From the NCBI GenBank assembly GCA_000597885.1, contig CP004371.1:1752501-1816500 (forward strand): 64,000 bases of DNA, read 5' to 3'. Shown here one piece after another: positions 35,705 to 45,006 of this stretch (position 1 is the stretch's first letter; every line of letters begins with the position of its first letter). A model generated the notes under the pieces. The model was not told where the DNA came from, did not search any database, and saw only the letters and a program-made list of their open reading frames with translations. Both the position numbers and the translations under genes were made by a program. This stretch comes from Flammeovirgaceae bacterium 311 (lineage in GTDB: Bacteria; Bacteroidota; Bacteroidia; Cytophagales; Cyclobacteriaceae).

Positions 35705-36896
35705 CTCCTCGTTTAATTCTTCTTTTCTTATTGGCTTCTACAACATAGTGGTCAATGAGCGGTGCCAATACGTTCATTAACAATACTGCCAGCATGATAC
35801 CCTCCGGATAAGCCGGGTTGAATACCCTGATAATCACTGTTAATACCCCAATCAGGAAGCCATAGATCCATTTACCTGTTTCGGTATGGGCTGCAGACAC
35901 CGGGTCGGTTACCATGAAAACAGCACCGAAAGCAAGTCCGCCAATCAGCAGGTGATAATAAGCCGGCATCTCCATAAAGGTATTTACAGCAAAAAGGTTA
36001 TTGATTAACCCCATTACATAACAACCAATCACTGTGCTAAGCATCAGCTTCCAGCTACCAACACCTGTTAAGATCAGGATAAAAGCACCCACCAGGCACA
36101 TCAGTACCGATGAGGCACCAATAGAATCGGGATAGGCACCCAGGAACAGGTTCCATGGTTCAAAGAAGCCGCCAATCTGGCCAAACCAGCTGGCATCCAG
36201 CGCAGCTGTTACAGCTTCGCCATCTATGTTTGCCTGCTGGGCTACGGCCAGCGGTGTAGCACCTGTGTAGCCTTCTACTGCTTTTTCATCGCCATAGTAG
36301 GTCCAAACATCACCAGAAATATCAGTAGGATAAGCAAAGTATAGGAATGCACGGGCTGTCATGGCAACGTTTAATACGTTCATACCAGTTCCGCCAAATA
36401 CTTCTTTTGCGATAATAACTGAGAAAATAGTTGCCAATGCTACCTGCCACAGTGGAATGGTAACCGGCATAATGAGCGGGATAAGCATACCGGTTACCAG
36501 GAAGCCCTCGTTAATGGGGTGCTTGCGGACAACAGCAAATAAGCCCTCCACAAGACCACCGGCCACATATGCTACCAGCACGATAGGCAGTACCAGTCTT
36601 GCACCCAACAGTACAGAAGGCCAGAACTCCGGCTCCTCTCCTACTGCCAGAAAATGTTGATAGCCCATATTCCAGATACCAAACAGCAGGCAGGGTATCA
36701 TGGCAACTACCACAGTCATCATGTAGCGCTTCAGGTTGTTCGCATCGCGAATTTGGGCTCCTCTCGGACCAGTTACATGGTTGGGGGTAAACATGAAAGT
36801 TTCACCTGCCTCGTAGAGGTAATAGAACTTCTCTAACTTACCGCCCTTTTCGAATAAAGGTTTTTGTTTATCTAGTAAATCGCGTAATGCTTTCAT
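35685..36896 (-). CDS. nqrB: Na+-translocating NADH:quinone reductase subunit B
   Basis: The 403-aa membrane subunit begins with the soluble segment ALRDLLDKQKPLFEKGGKLEKFYYLYEAGETFMF and then many membrane segments. GYTGATPLAVAQQ near residue 220 carries the Thr for the second covalent FMN. It forms the channel for Na+ and contacts ubiquinone or menaquinone. Its ATG overlaps the nqrA stop by one base, consistent with coupling. Confidence 0.96.
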   Translation of the reverse strand: MKALRDLLDKQKPLFEKGGKLEKFYYLYEAGETFMFTPNHVTGPRGAQIRDANNLKRYMMTVVVAMIPCLLFGIWNMGYQHFLAVGEEPEFWPSVLLGARLVLPIVLVAYVAGGLVEGLFAVVRKHPINEGFLVTGMLIPLIMPVTIPLWQVALATIFSVIIAKEVFGGTGMNVLNVAMTARAFLYFAYPTDISGDVWTYYGDEKAVEGYTGATPLAVAQQANIDGEAVTAALDASWFGQIGGFFEPWNLFLGAYPDSIGASSVLMCLVGAFILILTGVGSWKLMLSTVIGCYVMGLINNLFAVNTFMEMPAYYHLLIGGLAFGAVFMVTDPVSAAHTETGKWIYGFLIGVLTVIIRVFNPAYPEGIMLAVLLMNVLAPLIDHYVVEANKKRRIKRGVARATV

Positions 36897-38260
36897 TAGC
36901 TATATTGCATTAAGGTAAGTCCTTCTCTCAAGATCGCCTGTACATCATGTTTAGATACATCTATAAATTCACACAGGGCCATATCTTCCTCAATCACCTC
37001 ATAAATTCCAAGTGACTCCATGCCGTCGTAATCCTCTGCCATAATTGACTTGAGCAAAAACTCAGGCAGAATATCCATCGGAATCATATTATCGAAAGTA
37101 CCAGTTTGTACCCATGCACGTTCTTCGCCCTGCAGGTTGGTATCGATCACATAGGGCTTGCTACGGTTCAGGAACGAGAGCAGGCCAAAGGCACGGTGGT
37201 AGCTGTACTTTTTGGGCGTAATGGTAAGCCATCCCAGGAACTCATAATGATCTCCTTCCGGAAGTACTGTTACCATATTATCAAAATAGCCCAGGTAACC
37301 ATCTTTGCCAACGTTGGTACCGGTGAGTACGTTTCCGCTCACATAGCGTACATTACCCTGCTTTACCTTACCTGCCAGCAGCTTGCCAACATTGGCTCCG
37401 CCCCAGGTTTTGATGTATTGTGGGTCCAGAACTTCAGATCCTACCAATGCCACCAGTTTAGAGCTGTCGTAGCGGCCGTCAACCAGCAACTTACCAATCT
37501 GGGCAACACCAAAAGGGTTGATGGTCCAGACAATATCTCCCTTGTTGATCGGATCGATATGATGAATTTGCACACCAACGTTACCTGCAGGATGTTTTCC
37601 GCTAAATCTGTGGAGGGTAGCACCTTTCACACTTGTGAAAACAGGAGAAACCTCTGCATCGGCATTTAAGCCAATATGCACAGGGCCATCTGTTAACTTT
37701 TTGAGAAGGTCAATACCTGCCTGGAAGTAACGCTCCTGCCCTCTTAGCAGAAAATCGTAATCCGGTGCAAGGGGGTGGGAATCAAAAGAAGAGATGAAAA
37801 TGGCTTTAGGCGTTACATCCGGGCTGGCAATAATGCCGTAAGGACGTTGTACCAGATTGGGCCATACACCACTTTTGGTAAGCAGTTCCACCACCTCTTC
37901 GCGCTGCAGATTCGCTACATCGTTGGATGACAATTTAGGAAACTCTTCGTATGCCACCGTGCGATCTGCCAGAATGCGGATTTCAAGAAGTTTGCGTTTG
38001 GCACCCCTTACTACTTCTGCCACTTCTCCACTTACAGGCGCAACAAACTGCACCTTCGGATTAGCTTTATCATAGAGTATGGGAGTACCCGCCTTAACGG
38101 TATCTCCTTCTTTAACAAGGACTTTTGGCCGCTGAATTCCGTGAAAATCGGTGGGTTTGATTGCGAAGGTTTCGGGCATCAACTCACCGGCAACTTTGAG
38201 TTCTGCACGGCCGGCCAGGTTGATGGTAAAGCCTTTTCTCAGCTTAATGACTTTCGACAT
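36896..38260 (-). CDS. nqrA: Na+-translocating NADH:quinone reductase subunit A
   Basis: The 454-aa soluble subunit binds quinone and shows the RnfC-like fold: KLRKGFTINLAGRAEL at the start, HGIQRPKVLVKEGDTVKAGTPILYDK, VAPVSGEV and the C-terminal LCEFIDVSKHDVQAILREGLTLM. It is the first gene of nqrABCDE. A good -7 box (TATTTTTG, 38296-38289) stands 28 bases before the start. Confidence 0.96.
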   Translation of the reverse strand: MSKVIKLRKGFTINLAGRAELKVAGELMPETFAIKPTDFHGIQRPKVLVKEGDTVKAGTPILYDKANPKVQFVAPVSGEVAEVVRGAKRKLLEIRILADRTVAYEEFPKLSSNDVANLQREEVVELLTKSGVWPNLVQRPYGIIASPDVTPKAIFISSFDSHPLAPDYDFLLRGQERYFQAGIDLLKKLTDGPVHIGLNADAEVSPVFTSVKGATLHRFSGKHPAGNVGVQIHHIDPINKGDIVWTINPFGVAQIGKLLVDGRYDSSKLVALVGSEVLDPQYIKTWGGANVGKLLAGKVKQGNVRYVSGNVLTGTNVGKDGYLGYFDNMVTVLPEGDHYEFLGWLTITPKKYSYHRAFGLLSFLNRSKPYVIDTNLQGEERAWVQTGTFDNMIPMDILPEFLLKSIMAEDYDGMESLGIYEVIEEDMALCEFIDVSKHDVQAILREGLTLMQYS

Positions 38261-38288
38261 TTTATACTTATTAACCCGTAAAACGCTG

Positions 38289-38296
38289 CAAAAATA
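38289..38296 (-). promoter_or_regulatory. candidate -7 box of the nqr operon
   Basis: On the minus strand TATTTTTG matches TAnnTTTG and lies 28 bases before the nqrA ATG. A T-rich stretch rather than a clean TTG occupies the -33 position. Confidence 0.5.
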
Positions 38297-38360
38297 GTAA
38301 AAAAAGCGACAATAAAAACATGATTCCCATCATAAATGGTAGCCAAAAGCACATTAAAAA

Positions 38361-39266
38361 TCAGGCTTCTGCTTCCTGCTGCTGGTAGATGCTTTCAATA
38401 TAGCCGGCTACACGTTCCATTAACCACATTGGGGTTGATGTTGCACCGCATATGCCCACACTCCTGGCCTTTTCCAGCCAGGCCGGGTCTATTTCTGACT
38501 CGTTCTCGATGAAATAACTATTTTCATTAAACTGTTTGCAAACAGCATAAAGCGCTTTACCATTAGAACTTTTACGTCCGCTTACAAACAATATCACATC
38601 GTGCTGCTGCGAGAACCTGGTTAGCTGGGGCTCACGGTTGCTTACCTGCCGGCATATGCTGTCGTTGGCATTAAAATCAAGCAGTGTTAATGCAGCGCCT
38701 CCCCTGGCCTCCTGCATGCGCTGCTCTATCAGTTCTTTAATCTGGTAAAAACCTTTTGTACTTTTTGTAGTCTGGCTGAAAAGGGTAACGGGACGGCTAA
38801 AATCAACCCCCTCCAGATCTTCCGGGCTGGTCACCACCAGGGCCTGGCCATAGGTCTGGCCCGTTAAGCCTATTACCTCTGCATGTCCTTTCTGTCCGTA
38901 AATAAGGATCTGCCCTTCTACCTCCTGCATTTTATCGTAGGCATGTTTTACACGGTTTTGCAGCTTAAGCACCACCGGGCAGGAAGCATCGATCAGCTCC
39001 AGGTTATTTTCCAGGGCCAGCTGGTAAGTTTCCGGCGGCTCGCCATGTGCCCGTATCAGCACCTTACAGTCACGCAGGTTTTGCAGCTCCTCCCGGCTTA
39101 TTACGCGTAAGCCTTTATCATACAGACGCTTTACTTCCATATCGTTGTGCACAATATCGCCCAGACAGTAAAGTGTTCCATCCTGGGGCATTTCGTCTTC
39201 TGCCATTTGTATGGCAAATTCTACCCCAAAACAGTAACCTGAATTTTTATCGATTGTAACCTTCAT
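38361..39266 (-). CDS. ispH: 4-hydroxy-3-methylbut-2-enyl diphosphate reductase
   Basis: IspH makes IPP and DMAPP in the last step of the MEP pathway. The 301-aa protein has the three iron-sulfur Cys in GYCFGV (residue 12), DASCPVV and NDSICRQ, and the substrate motifs RAHGEPPE, SQTTKS and SGRKSSN. The start overlaps the cmk stop by 4 bases (ATGA), which indicates coupling. The C-terminus carries the ICGATSTPMWLMERV segment typical of the family. Confidence 0.95.
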   Translation of the reverse strand: MKVTIDKNSGYCFGVEFAIQMAEDEMPQDGTLYCLGDIVHNDMEVKRLYDKGLRVISREELQNLRDCKVLIRAHGEPPETYQLALENNLELIDASCPVVLKLQNRVKHAYDKMQEVEGQILIYGQKGHAEVIGLTGQTYGQALVVTSPEDLEGVDFSRPVTLFSQTTKSTKGFYQIKELIEQRMQEARGGAALTLLDFNANDSICRQVSNREPQLTRFSQQHDVILFVSGRKSSNGKALYAVCKQFNENSYFIENESEIDPAWLEKARSVGICGATSTPMWLMERVAGYIESIYQQQEAEA

Positions 39267-39964
39267 GAGTTATTCTGTAATTCTTCCTGGTTAATTATTT
39301 CACGCGCCATGTGCAGGATCATATTCACCTGTTCATCCATGGTGGTGTGCGTTGTATCGATCACGTAGGCATCTTCGGCTTTGCGCAGGGGGCTTTCTGT
39401 ACGGGTTGTATCAATATGATCCCGCTTGGCCAGGTTATCCCTGATGGCATTGAGCTCTACCATCTGTTTTTTCTCCAGCAGTTCCCGCTGGCGCCTGGCA
39501 GCACGCTCTTCAAAATCGGCGGTCATAAATATTTTCAGTTCGGCATCGGGAAAAACAGTGGTGCCGATATCACGGCCATCCATCACCAGCCCTTTTTTCT
39601 TGCCCATTTTTCGCTGTAATTCAACCATACAATGCCTTACACGGGGCAGGGCACTTACCTCGCTCACACGCTCCGAAACTGCCATGCCCCTAATCTCCTT
39701 TTCAACGTTTAAGCCATTAAGATAGGTTTCATTGGCGGCGTTTTTTGCATTGTAGTGAAATTCAATGCCGATTTTCTTGAGTGCATCCTCTACGGCCCTG
39801 GGGTTGGTCGGATTTACAAAGTGCTGAAGAAAATAGTGAGTTACAGCCCGGTACATGGCCCCGGTATCGATATATGCATAATTAAGCTGAGCTGCTACCT
39901 GCTTGGCCGTAGAACTTTTTCCACAGGCAGAGTAGCCGTCAATAGCAATGACAATTTTCTTCAT
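39263..39964 (-). CDS. cmk: cytidylate kinase
   Basis: Cmk phosphorylates CMP and dCMP. The 233-aa protein has the P-loop GYSACGKSSTAKQVA (residues 9-23), YIDTGAMYRAVT and VMDGRDIGTTVFPDAELKIFMTA, all typical. It is the first gene of a two-gene unit with ispH. A -7-like box (TATATTTG, 40160-40153 on the minus strand) lies about 190 bases upstream but has no good -33 partner. Confidence 0.95.
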   Translation of the reverse strand: MKKIVIAIDGYSACGKSSTAKQVAAQLNYAYIDTGAMYRAVTHYFLQHFVNPTNPRAVEDALKKIGIEFHYNAKNAANETYLNGLNVEKEIRGMAVSERVSEVSALPRVRHCMVELQRKMGKKKGLVMDGRDIGTTVFPDAELKIFMTADFEERAARRQRELLEKKQMVELNAIRDNLAKRDHIDTTRTESPLRKAEDAYVIDTTHTTMDEQVNMILHMAREIINQEELQNNS

Positions 39965-40204
39965 CAGATTATGGTTTATGGCTCTCCATGCCTCAACAAT
40001 CTTTTACCGGGCATGGTATAGGGCCACGTTTTGGCTGCTGACGGGCTTTTTTTGAACTTTGACACCCGCCAAAGAACAATGAAAGCGCCAAAATCATGTA
40101 AACGAAAATTCTAAACCCTTTTCTCAAAATCAAGATGAGCGTTAAATTGTTGCAAATATAAAAATTACTTTACAGCAGAATTGATTCCTGCGACTTTTTC
40201 TGAA

Positions 40205-41839
40205 ATGACTCAAACTTCACACACACTGGAAGGACAACTGGTTGACTGTACACAACGGCAAATACGCCCGGTTCGTCTGCATCTGCAAAATAGAAGGATC
40301 TTTAAAATAGAAAATATTGCCGATGCCCCTCAAAAATATTTTCTGCCGCCCTTTGTAGACGCTCATGTACATATTGAAAGTTCCATGCTGACCCCTGCCG
40401 AATTTGCCCGCCTTGCCGTTGTGCATGGCACAGGCGCAACCGTATCGGACCCGCACGAAATAGGAAATGTACTGGGCGTGGCAGGGGTGCAATATATGGT
40501 GAACAATGGTGACCGGGTACCTTTTTACTTTTGCTTTGGTGCCCCCTCCTGCGTGCCGGCCACACCTTTCGAAACAGCAGGCGCAAGCATTAATGCGCAG
40601 GAAATAGAAGCGCTGCTGCAGCAGGACGCTATTGGCTATCTGGCTGAAATGATGAACTGGCCGGGCGTGCTCAGCCAGGATGCTGAAGTAATGGAGAAAA
40701 TAGCCATTGCCCACCGCCTTGGCAAACCAGTGGATGGCCACGCCCCCGGGCTCAGAGGCAAACAGGCAGAGCAGTATGCCGCTGCCGGCATCAGTACCGA
40801 CCATGAATCGTTTACTGCCCAGGAAGCCCTGGACAAGCTGGGCGCCGGTATGAAAATCCTGATCAGGGAGGGTAGTGCCGCCCGTAACTTTGATGCCCTG
40901 GCTCCCCTGCTGCACGAGCACTGGCAAAATATGATGTTCTGCTCCGATGACAAGCACCCTGACAGCCTGGTGGAGGGGCACATTAACGAGCTGGCCAGGC
41001 GGGCTGTAGCCCAGGGAGTAGATTTGTATAAGGTTATTCAGGTGGCCTGCCTCAATCCTGTTGCGCATTACCGTTTGCCTATGGGACAACTGCGCGAGGG
41101 CGATTCCGCAGATTTTATAGTAGTGAACAGCCTGCAGGAGTTCAGGGTGGAGCAAACCTGGCTTCAGGGAGCACTGGTAGCTCAGGAAGGCAAGTCGCTC
41201 CTGCCCCACCTTCCATCAGAAACCCCTAATAAATTTGCCGCCAGGCCAGTCAAGGCAGCTGCGCTTGCGCTGGCAGCACAGTCCTCTACCATACAGGTAA
41301 TACGCGCACTCGATGGCCAGCTGATTACCGAATCTTTTACACAGCCTGCCAGAATACATGCAGGCATGGCCGTGGCAGACCCTGAACAGGACATCCTTAA
41401 ACTGGTGGTACTGAACCGCTATGTAGATGCTCCCCCTGCTGTTGCCTTCATTCAGGGTTTTGGGCTCCATAAGGGTGCAATAGCCTCGAGTGTTGCCCAC
41501 GACAGCCACAACCTGATTGCCGTGGGAGTGGATGATGAATCCCTTGCAAGAGCCCTCAACCTGCTGATTGAGCAGCGGGGTGGTATTGCTGCCGTCCACG
41601 CCGCCATTGAAGATGTACTCCCCCTGCCCATTGCCGGCTTAATGTCTGCCTCAGATGGCTATGAGGTTGCAGAAAAGTACAGCCGCATAGACAGGCTGGC
41701 AAAAGAAATGGGTAGCAGCCTGGGCTCCCCTTTTATGACCCTTAGCTTTATGGCGTTGCTGGTGATTCCGTCCCTAAAGCTTAGCGACAGGGGTTTATTC
41801 AATGGAGAAAAGTTTACATTCAGCCCCGTGTTTTCATGA
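40205..41839 (+). CDS. ade: adenine deaminase
   Basis: AdeC converts adenine to hypoxanthine for purine salvage. The 544-aa amidohydrolase has LPPFVDAHVHIESSMLTPAEFARLAVVHGTGATVSDPHEIGNVLG (first metal His pair), VDGHAPGL, STDHES, CSDDKHPDSL, and the C-terminal Ade domain with HDSHNLIAVGVDDESLARALN. The start is set at the ATG at 40205; an upstream TTG (40181) would add 8 residues without family support. A bidirectional terminator follows. No other purine genes are adjacent. Confidence 0.94.
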   Translation: MTQTSHTLEGQLVDCTQRQIRPVRLHLQNRRIFKIENIADAPQKYFLPPFVDAHVHIESSMLTPAEFARLAVVHGTGATVSDPHEIGNVLGVAGVQYMVNNGDRVPFYFCFGAPSCVPATPFETAGASINAQEIEALLQQDAIGYLAEMMNWPGVLSQDAEVMEKIAIAHRLGKPVDGHAPGLRGKQAEQYAAAGISTDHESFTAQEALDKLGAGMKILIREGSAARNFDALAPLLHEHWQNMMFCSDDKHPDSLVEGHINELARRAVAQGVDLYKVIQVACLNPVAHYRLPMGQLREGDSADFIVVNSLQEFRVEQTWLQGALVAQEGKSLLPHLPSETPNKFAARPVKAAALALAAQSSTIQVIRALDGQLITESFTQPARIHAGMAVADPEQDILKLVVLNRYVDAPPAVAFIQGFGLHKGAIASSVAHDSHNLIAVGVDDESLARALNLLIEQRGGIAAVHAAIEDVLPLPIAGLMSASDGYEVAEKYSRIDRLAKEMGSSLGSPFMTLSFMALLVIPSLKLSDRGLFNGEKFTFSPVFS

Positions 41840-41856
41840 TAAGCTGCAAGTGGACA

Positions 41857-41896
41857 TCAAAAAAGGCTACCTGGATCAACAGGCAGCCTTTTTTTT
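41857..41896. terminator. bidirectional terminator between ade and the subtilase
   Basis: GGCTACCTG (41865-41873) and CAGGCAGCC (41880-41888) pair with one mismatch around a 6-base loop and are flanked by A and T runs, so it can serve ade and the convergent peptidase. Confidence 0.8.
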
Positions 41897-41924
41897 GAAA
41901 TACAATCAGTCGTTAACTGTACCG

Positions 41925-43142
41925 TTATCTTGACCTGACAATAATGCCGTCTGGATTTCCGTCTGGATCACCTATTACCGTTCCATCGGTAGTAAACGCA
42001 CCAAGCAACAATACCCCGGCGGCATGTGGTGCAGCCATAGAAGTACCACTGATGGTGTTGTATCCGCCATCTTTCCAGGTAGAGTTGATGCTTACACCCG
42101 GAGCACAGTAATCAACCGGTGGGTTTCCAAAGTTAGAGAAAGAAGCCCAGCGATTGTCGCTATTCATGGCAGAAATGGTATATACATTGGTTCCATTTGC
42201 ACGTGCCGGTGAATGGTTGTTGGCATTATCTGTTTCGTTTCCAGCTGCCAGTACAAATTTTACGCCTTTAGCAGCTGCATTTACTACAGCCAGGTCAAGG
42301 GCATCAGATACAGGACCACCCAGGCTCATATTAGCAACATCGCCGCTCTTTCCGTTAGCGGCTACAAAGTCTACGCCTGCTATTACGCCGGAATAAGAGC
42401 CACTGCCCCTGGAATCGAGTACTTTGATGGGCACTACAGTAGCATTGTAAGCAACACCTACAACTCCAATAGAATTATCTTTCGCAGCAATTGTACCTGC
42501 TACGTGTGTACCATGGCCGTTTCCATCATCTGGTGAGCCGCCATCTCTGCCGGAAGTAAAAGCATTGAATCCACGAGAGGCATCCACATTTAGATCTGGG
42601 TGATCAAGATCAATTCCCGAATCAATTACCCAGGCAGTTTTGCCGGTGCCATCTGCTGCACCACCAACACGGGTTATACCCCAAGGCGTAGCCTGGGTGG
42701 TAGAGCCTCCGCCACCACCAGGACCTTTGCCCGCAGGCGGTGCCAGCATGATAATTCTGTCCTGCTCAATAGAAGCCACACCAGGATCTTTTCTTAGCCT
42801 TGCAACAGTAGCTTCATCTAATTTAGCAGCAAAGCCATAAATAGAGCTGCCGTATACTTCCCCGAGCATATCTTCGCTCAACCGTGCATTTGCAAACATG
42901 GAAAGTACTGCAGATTTTACAGCAGCTTTTCGTGTTTCATAATCACCTGAAAGCTGTATCCTTCCATTGATAGCATCTTCTTTCAACACCACGATGTACT
43001 GACCCTCGATCACCGCCGATTGATTAGACTCTACCAAGTCTGTGCTTACCGACTCTAGATCAGCATCCTGCTGGCAGGAAGATAGTCCCATAACAGCTGC
43101 CAGTAACACCGCAGCACCACCTCTTAAGTAATTGTTTTGCAT
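41925..43142 (-). CDS. S8 family serine peptidase (subtilase) lipoprotein
   Basis: The 405-aa protein begins with a lipoprotein signal ending GLSSC (about residue 23). An inhibitor I9-type propeptide follows (IEGQYIVVLKEDAI ... GFAAKLDEATVARLRKDPGVASIEQD, about 45-130). The catalytic domain has Asp in WVIDSGIDLDHPDL, His in GNGHGTHVAGTIA and Ser in SGTSMAAPHAAGV, as in aqualysin/proteinase K-like subtilases. The chain ends soon after the Ser segment with no C-terminal sorting domain. It is likely exported and processed, with secretion by the general route plus lipid anchoring. Confidence 0.93.
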   Translation of the reverse strand: MQNNYLRGGAAVLLAAVMGLSSCQQDADLESVSTDLVESNQSAVIEGQYIVVLKEDAINGRIQLSGDYETRKAAVKSAVLSMFANARLSEDMLGEVYGSSIYGFAAKLDEATVARLRKDPGVASIEQDRIIMLAPPAGKGPGGGGGSTTQATPWGITRVGGAADGTGKTAWVIDSGIDLDHPDLNVDASRGFNAFTSGRDGGSPDDGNGHGTHVAGTIAAKDNSIGVVGVAYNATVVPIKVLDSRGSGSYSGVIAGVDFVAANGKSGDVANMSLGGPVSDALDLAVVNAAAKGVKFVLAAGNETDNANNHSPARANGTNVYTISAMNSDNRWASFSNFGNPPVDYCAPGVSINSTWKDGGYNTISGTSMAAPHAAGVLLLGAFTTDGTVIGDPDGNPDGIIVRSR

Positions 43143-43736
43143 AAACTAAAATTGATTAGAATTAGAAAAACTGAAAAAAATCAACCTAATAAATGCTCTT
43201 AAAACGATCATTTATTTGGCATTATTTATCATACATATCCCAATCAAGCTATTTAGAAGTAAAATATCAAATATAATTACGTGTTATTTTAAAAAATTAA
43301 AATAACATTTTATACTTGAAATTGAGGGGATAATTGAACGGATCAGCTACAGCAAAGTTCTGTTTTTCAGGATATTATTTTATAAGATTTGTAAAAACAC
43401 ATACATGCGGTGCAGCAATAAATATCATAGGAACGAAAGAGCAGGCATGTACAAACTGCTGAAGGTATTGCTTAAAACCGAATAAAAAGGTGGACTGTGT
43501 TTAGGCTTATAGGCTAAAGGGAAAGCAATAACCAAGGCCTGGTGTAAGGTAAACATGCAATGTAAATAGGATCACCCTGTAATATTGTTTTCCCTGGAGC
43601 AGATATCGTTCCAGGTAAATTAAGCGCTGTCAGGCCCGAAAATTGCGCTATTTTTCCGTTAGTATAAGAACGATTGTTAAAATCAGCTAGTCATCGTATA
43701 ATTGAATACTTCGTACAAACATTAATTTTTTAAAAA
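43143..43736. other. 594-bp AT-rich intergenic region
   Basis: The region separates the divergent subtilase and the 123-aa gene. It contains a promoter for the latter (43674-43704) and a possible minus-strand -7 box (TATATTTG at 43275-43268). No gene, RNA or repeat was recognised in the rest. Confidence 0.6.
43674..43704 (+). promoter_or_regulatory. candidate promoter of the 123-aa gene
   Basis: TTG (43674-43676), a 20-base spacer and TATAATTG (43697-43704, one mismatch to TAnnTTTG) lie 32 bases before the ATG at 43737. Confidence 0.55.
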
Positions 43737-44108
43737 ATGGAACAAGCAAATAAAGGTAGGATTGAAGAATTCATGAAAGATCTGGGCCATAAACTGGATC
43801 TGTTTATAGATAAGGCCCGTCAGGGTGCCGAAGAAGCCAAGTTGTCTGAAAAAATGGATGAATTTAAGCAAACTACGGAAAAGCTCGAAAATGAGCTGCA
43901 CGAGTTTGTGAAAGACGATGAGAAATGGCGGGAGGTACAAACGCACATCAAAGGTGCGCTTTTCGAGCTAAGAAAGGCTTTTGAGACCACTTTTGCGCGC
44001 AAACAATCTGCTGGAGCTGATCCGACTGCAGATAATGTACAGTATACCAATCCGGCAAATCCAGAAAACCTGCCTCAGCAAAATAATTTTGAGGGCAGGA
44101 ATATTTAA
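43737..44108 (+). CDS. small helical/coiled-coil hypothetical protein
   Basis: The 123-aa protein is highly charged and almost entirely helical to about residue 90 (MEQANKGRIEEFMKDLGHKL..., LSEKMDEFKQTTEKLENELHEFVKDDEKW), then a Pro/Asn/Gln-rich tail. No Cys, no membrane segment and no signal are seen. The heptad-like spacing suggests an oligomeric coiled coil; abundance or stress roles seen for similar small proteins cannot be assigned from sequence. It stands alone with its own promoter. Confidence 0.75.
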   Translation: MEQANKGRIEEFMKDLGHKLDLFIDKARQGAEEAKLSEKMDEFKQTTEKLENELHEFVKDDEKWREVQTHIKGALFELRKAFETTFARKQSAGADPTADNVQYTNPANPENLPQQNNFEGRNI

Positions 44109-44118
44109 TAGCTAATAA

Positions 44119-44910
44119 TTAAAGCGTTCTGCTTTCCTGTAGCTCATAGCCCTTATCGGCAAGTACTTCAAAAGCCTGTTCTGCATTAAGGAGCAGGCTT
44201 TTTGCATCGTATTCAAAATCCGAACCGTTGATGTACATCAGAGTTTTATCCATGATGGCATCAATGATCTCATCTTTATTATCCCAGGCTACTGCCGGGC
44301 AACCCAGGCTTCTACCCAAACGGCCGGCTTCCGCTATAGCTTTGCTAACATAGTCGGCACCATGCATTACAATGCCCCGCTCCCGGGCCCTGTTATTAAT
44401 GCCCTGTTCCAGGCCATCCAGCCGCAGCGCTCTGCCAAATTTACCGACATAGGTTTCACCGGTAATGTAAAATCCCAGGCTGGTGGTATTTGAGTTCATC
44501 TCATTGGAGAAATTGGAGGCATATAAATTACCACTATTGCGGCCATGGGCCACCAACTCATGAAAGAGCAACTTTTTTGTATTCAGATCTATTACCCACA
44601 AACGCTCCTGGGTAGAAGGCAGGCTATAGTCAATGATGGTTAACACCTGTTTCTCTCCCAGTTTTTGCTGTTGCTGCAGGTTCAGAAACCCGATCATCGC
44701 CATACGAAAGGTGTTATAGTCAGGTTTATCTGCTTTGGCAAAGTCAATGTTATTATAGTACTGAAGAATGCTTTGTTCAGCCATCATCCGTTTTAACTCA
44801 GTACCGTAATGCTCTGTATTATCAACCACGTCTGTATCGCTACTGAACACATCCATGGATTTGAATGATAAAAAAGAGGTTGTTATAAGGGTTAATAAAC
44901 GTTTCTGCAT
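44119..44910 (-). CDS. murein L,D-transpeptidase catalytic domain protein (YkuD_2 type), copy 1
   Basis: The 263-aa protein has the family's catalytic pattern VMHGADYV...GRSLGCPAV (His, Gly, and nucleophile Cys in SLGCPAV), preceded by DYSLPSTQERLWVIDLNTKKLLFHELVAHGRNSG. Members of this family resemble L,D-transpeptidases that act on peptidoglycan. The N-terminus has only a weak hydrophobic stretch (LLTLITTSFLSF). It is a paralogue of the next gene, with the same gene order and similar size, and lies 96 bases downstream of it beyond a terminator. Confidence 0.88.
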   Translation of the reverse strand: MQKRLLTLITTSFLSFKSMDVFSSDTDVVDNTEHYGTELKRMMAEQSILQYYNNIDFAKADKPDYNTFRMAMIGFLNLQQQQKLGEKQVLTIIDYSLPSTQERLWVIDLNTKKLLFHELVAHGRNSGNLYASNFSNEMNSNTTSLGFYITGETYVGKFGRALRLDGLEQGINNRARERGIVMHGADYVSKAIAEAGRLGRSLGCPAVAWDNKDEIIDAIMDKTLMYINGSDFEYDAKSLLLNAEQAFEVLADKGYELQESRTL

Positions 44911-44944
44911 ATAGTATTATTCGATAGAGGCAGTGCTAATGTTA

Positions 44945-44971
44945 CAAAAAAAGCCGGTTAATAAACCGGCT
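44945..44971 (-). terminator. terminator between the two L,D-transpeptidase-like genes
   Basis: On the minus strand AGCCGGTT (44971-44964), a 4-base loop and AACCGGCT (44959-44952) are followed by a T-run (44952-44945). The two paralogues are therefore probably separate transcription units. Confidence 0.88.
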
Positions 44972-45006
44972 CACTATATCTACACTAAATTATTCGTAGC
45001 TGAATT

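Noticed and set aside
40217-41209. Long antisense open frame opposite the adenine deaminase gene
   Set aside because: The protein has no family pattern, and the sense strand encodes an intact adenine deaminase over the whole span.
43268-43275. Minus-strand TATATTTG as the subtilase promoter
   Set aside because: There is no TTG at the right distance and it lies about 125 bases upstream in very AT-rich DNA where such boxes arise by chance.
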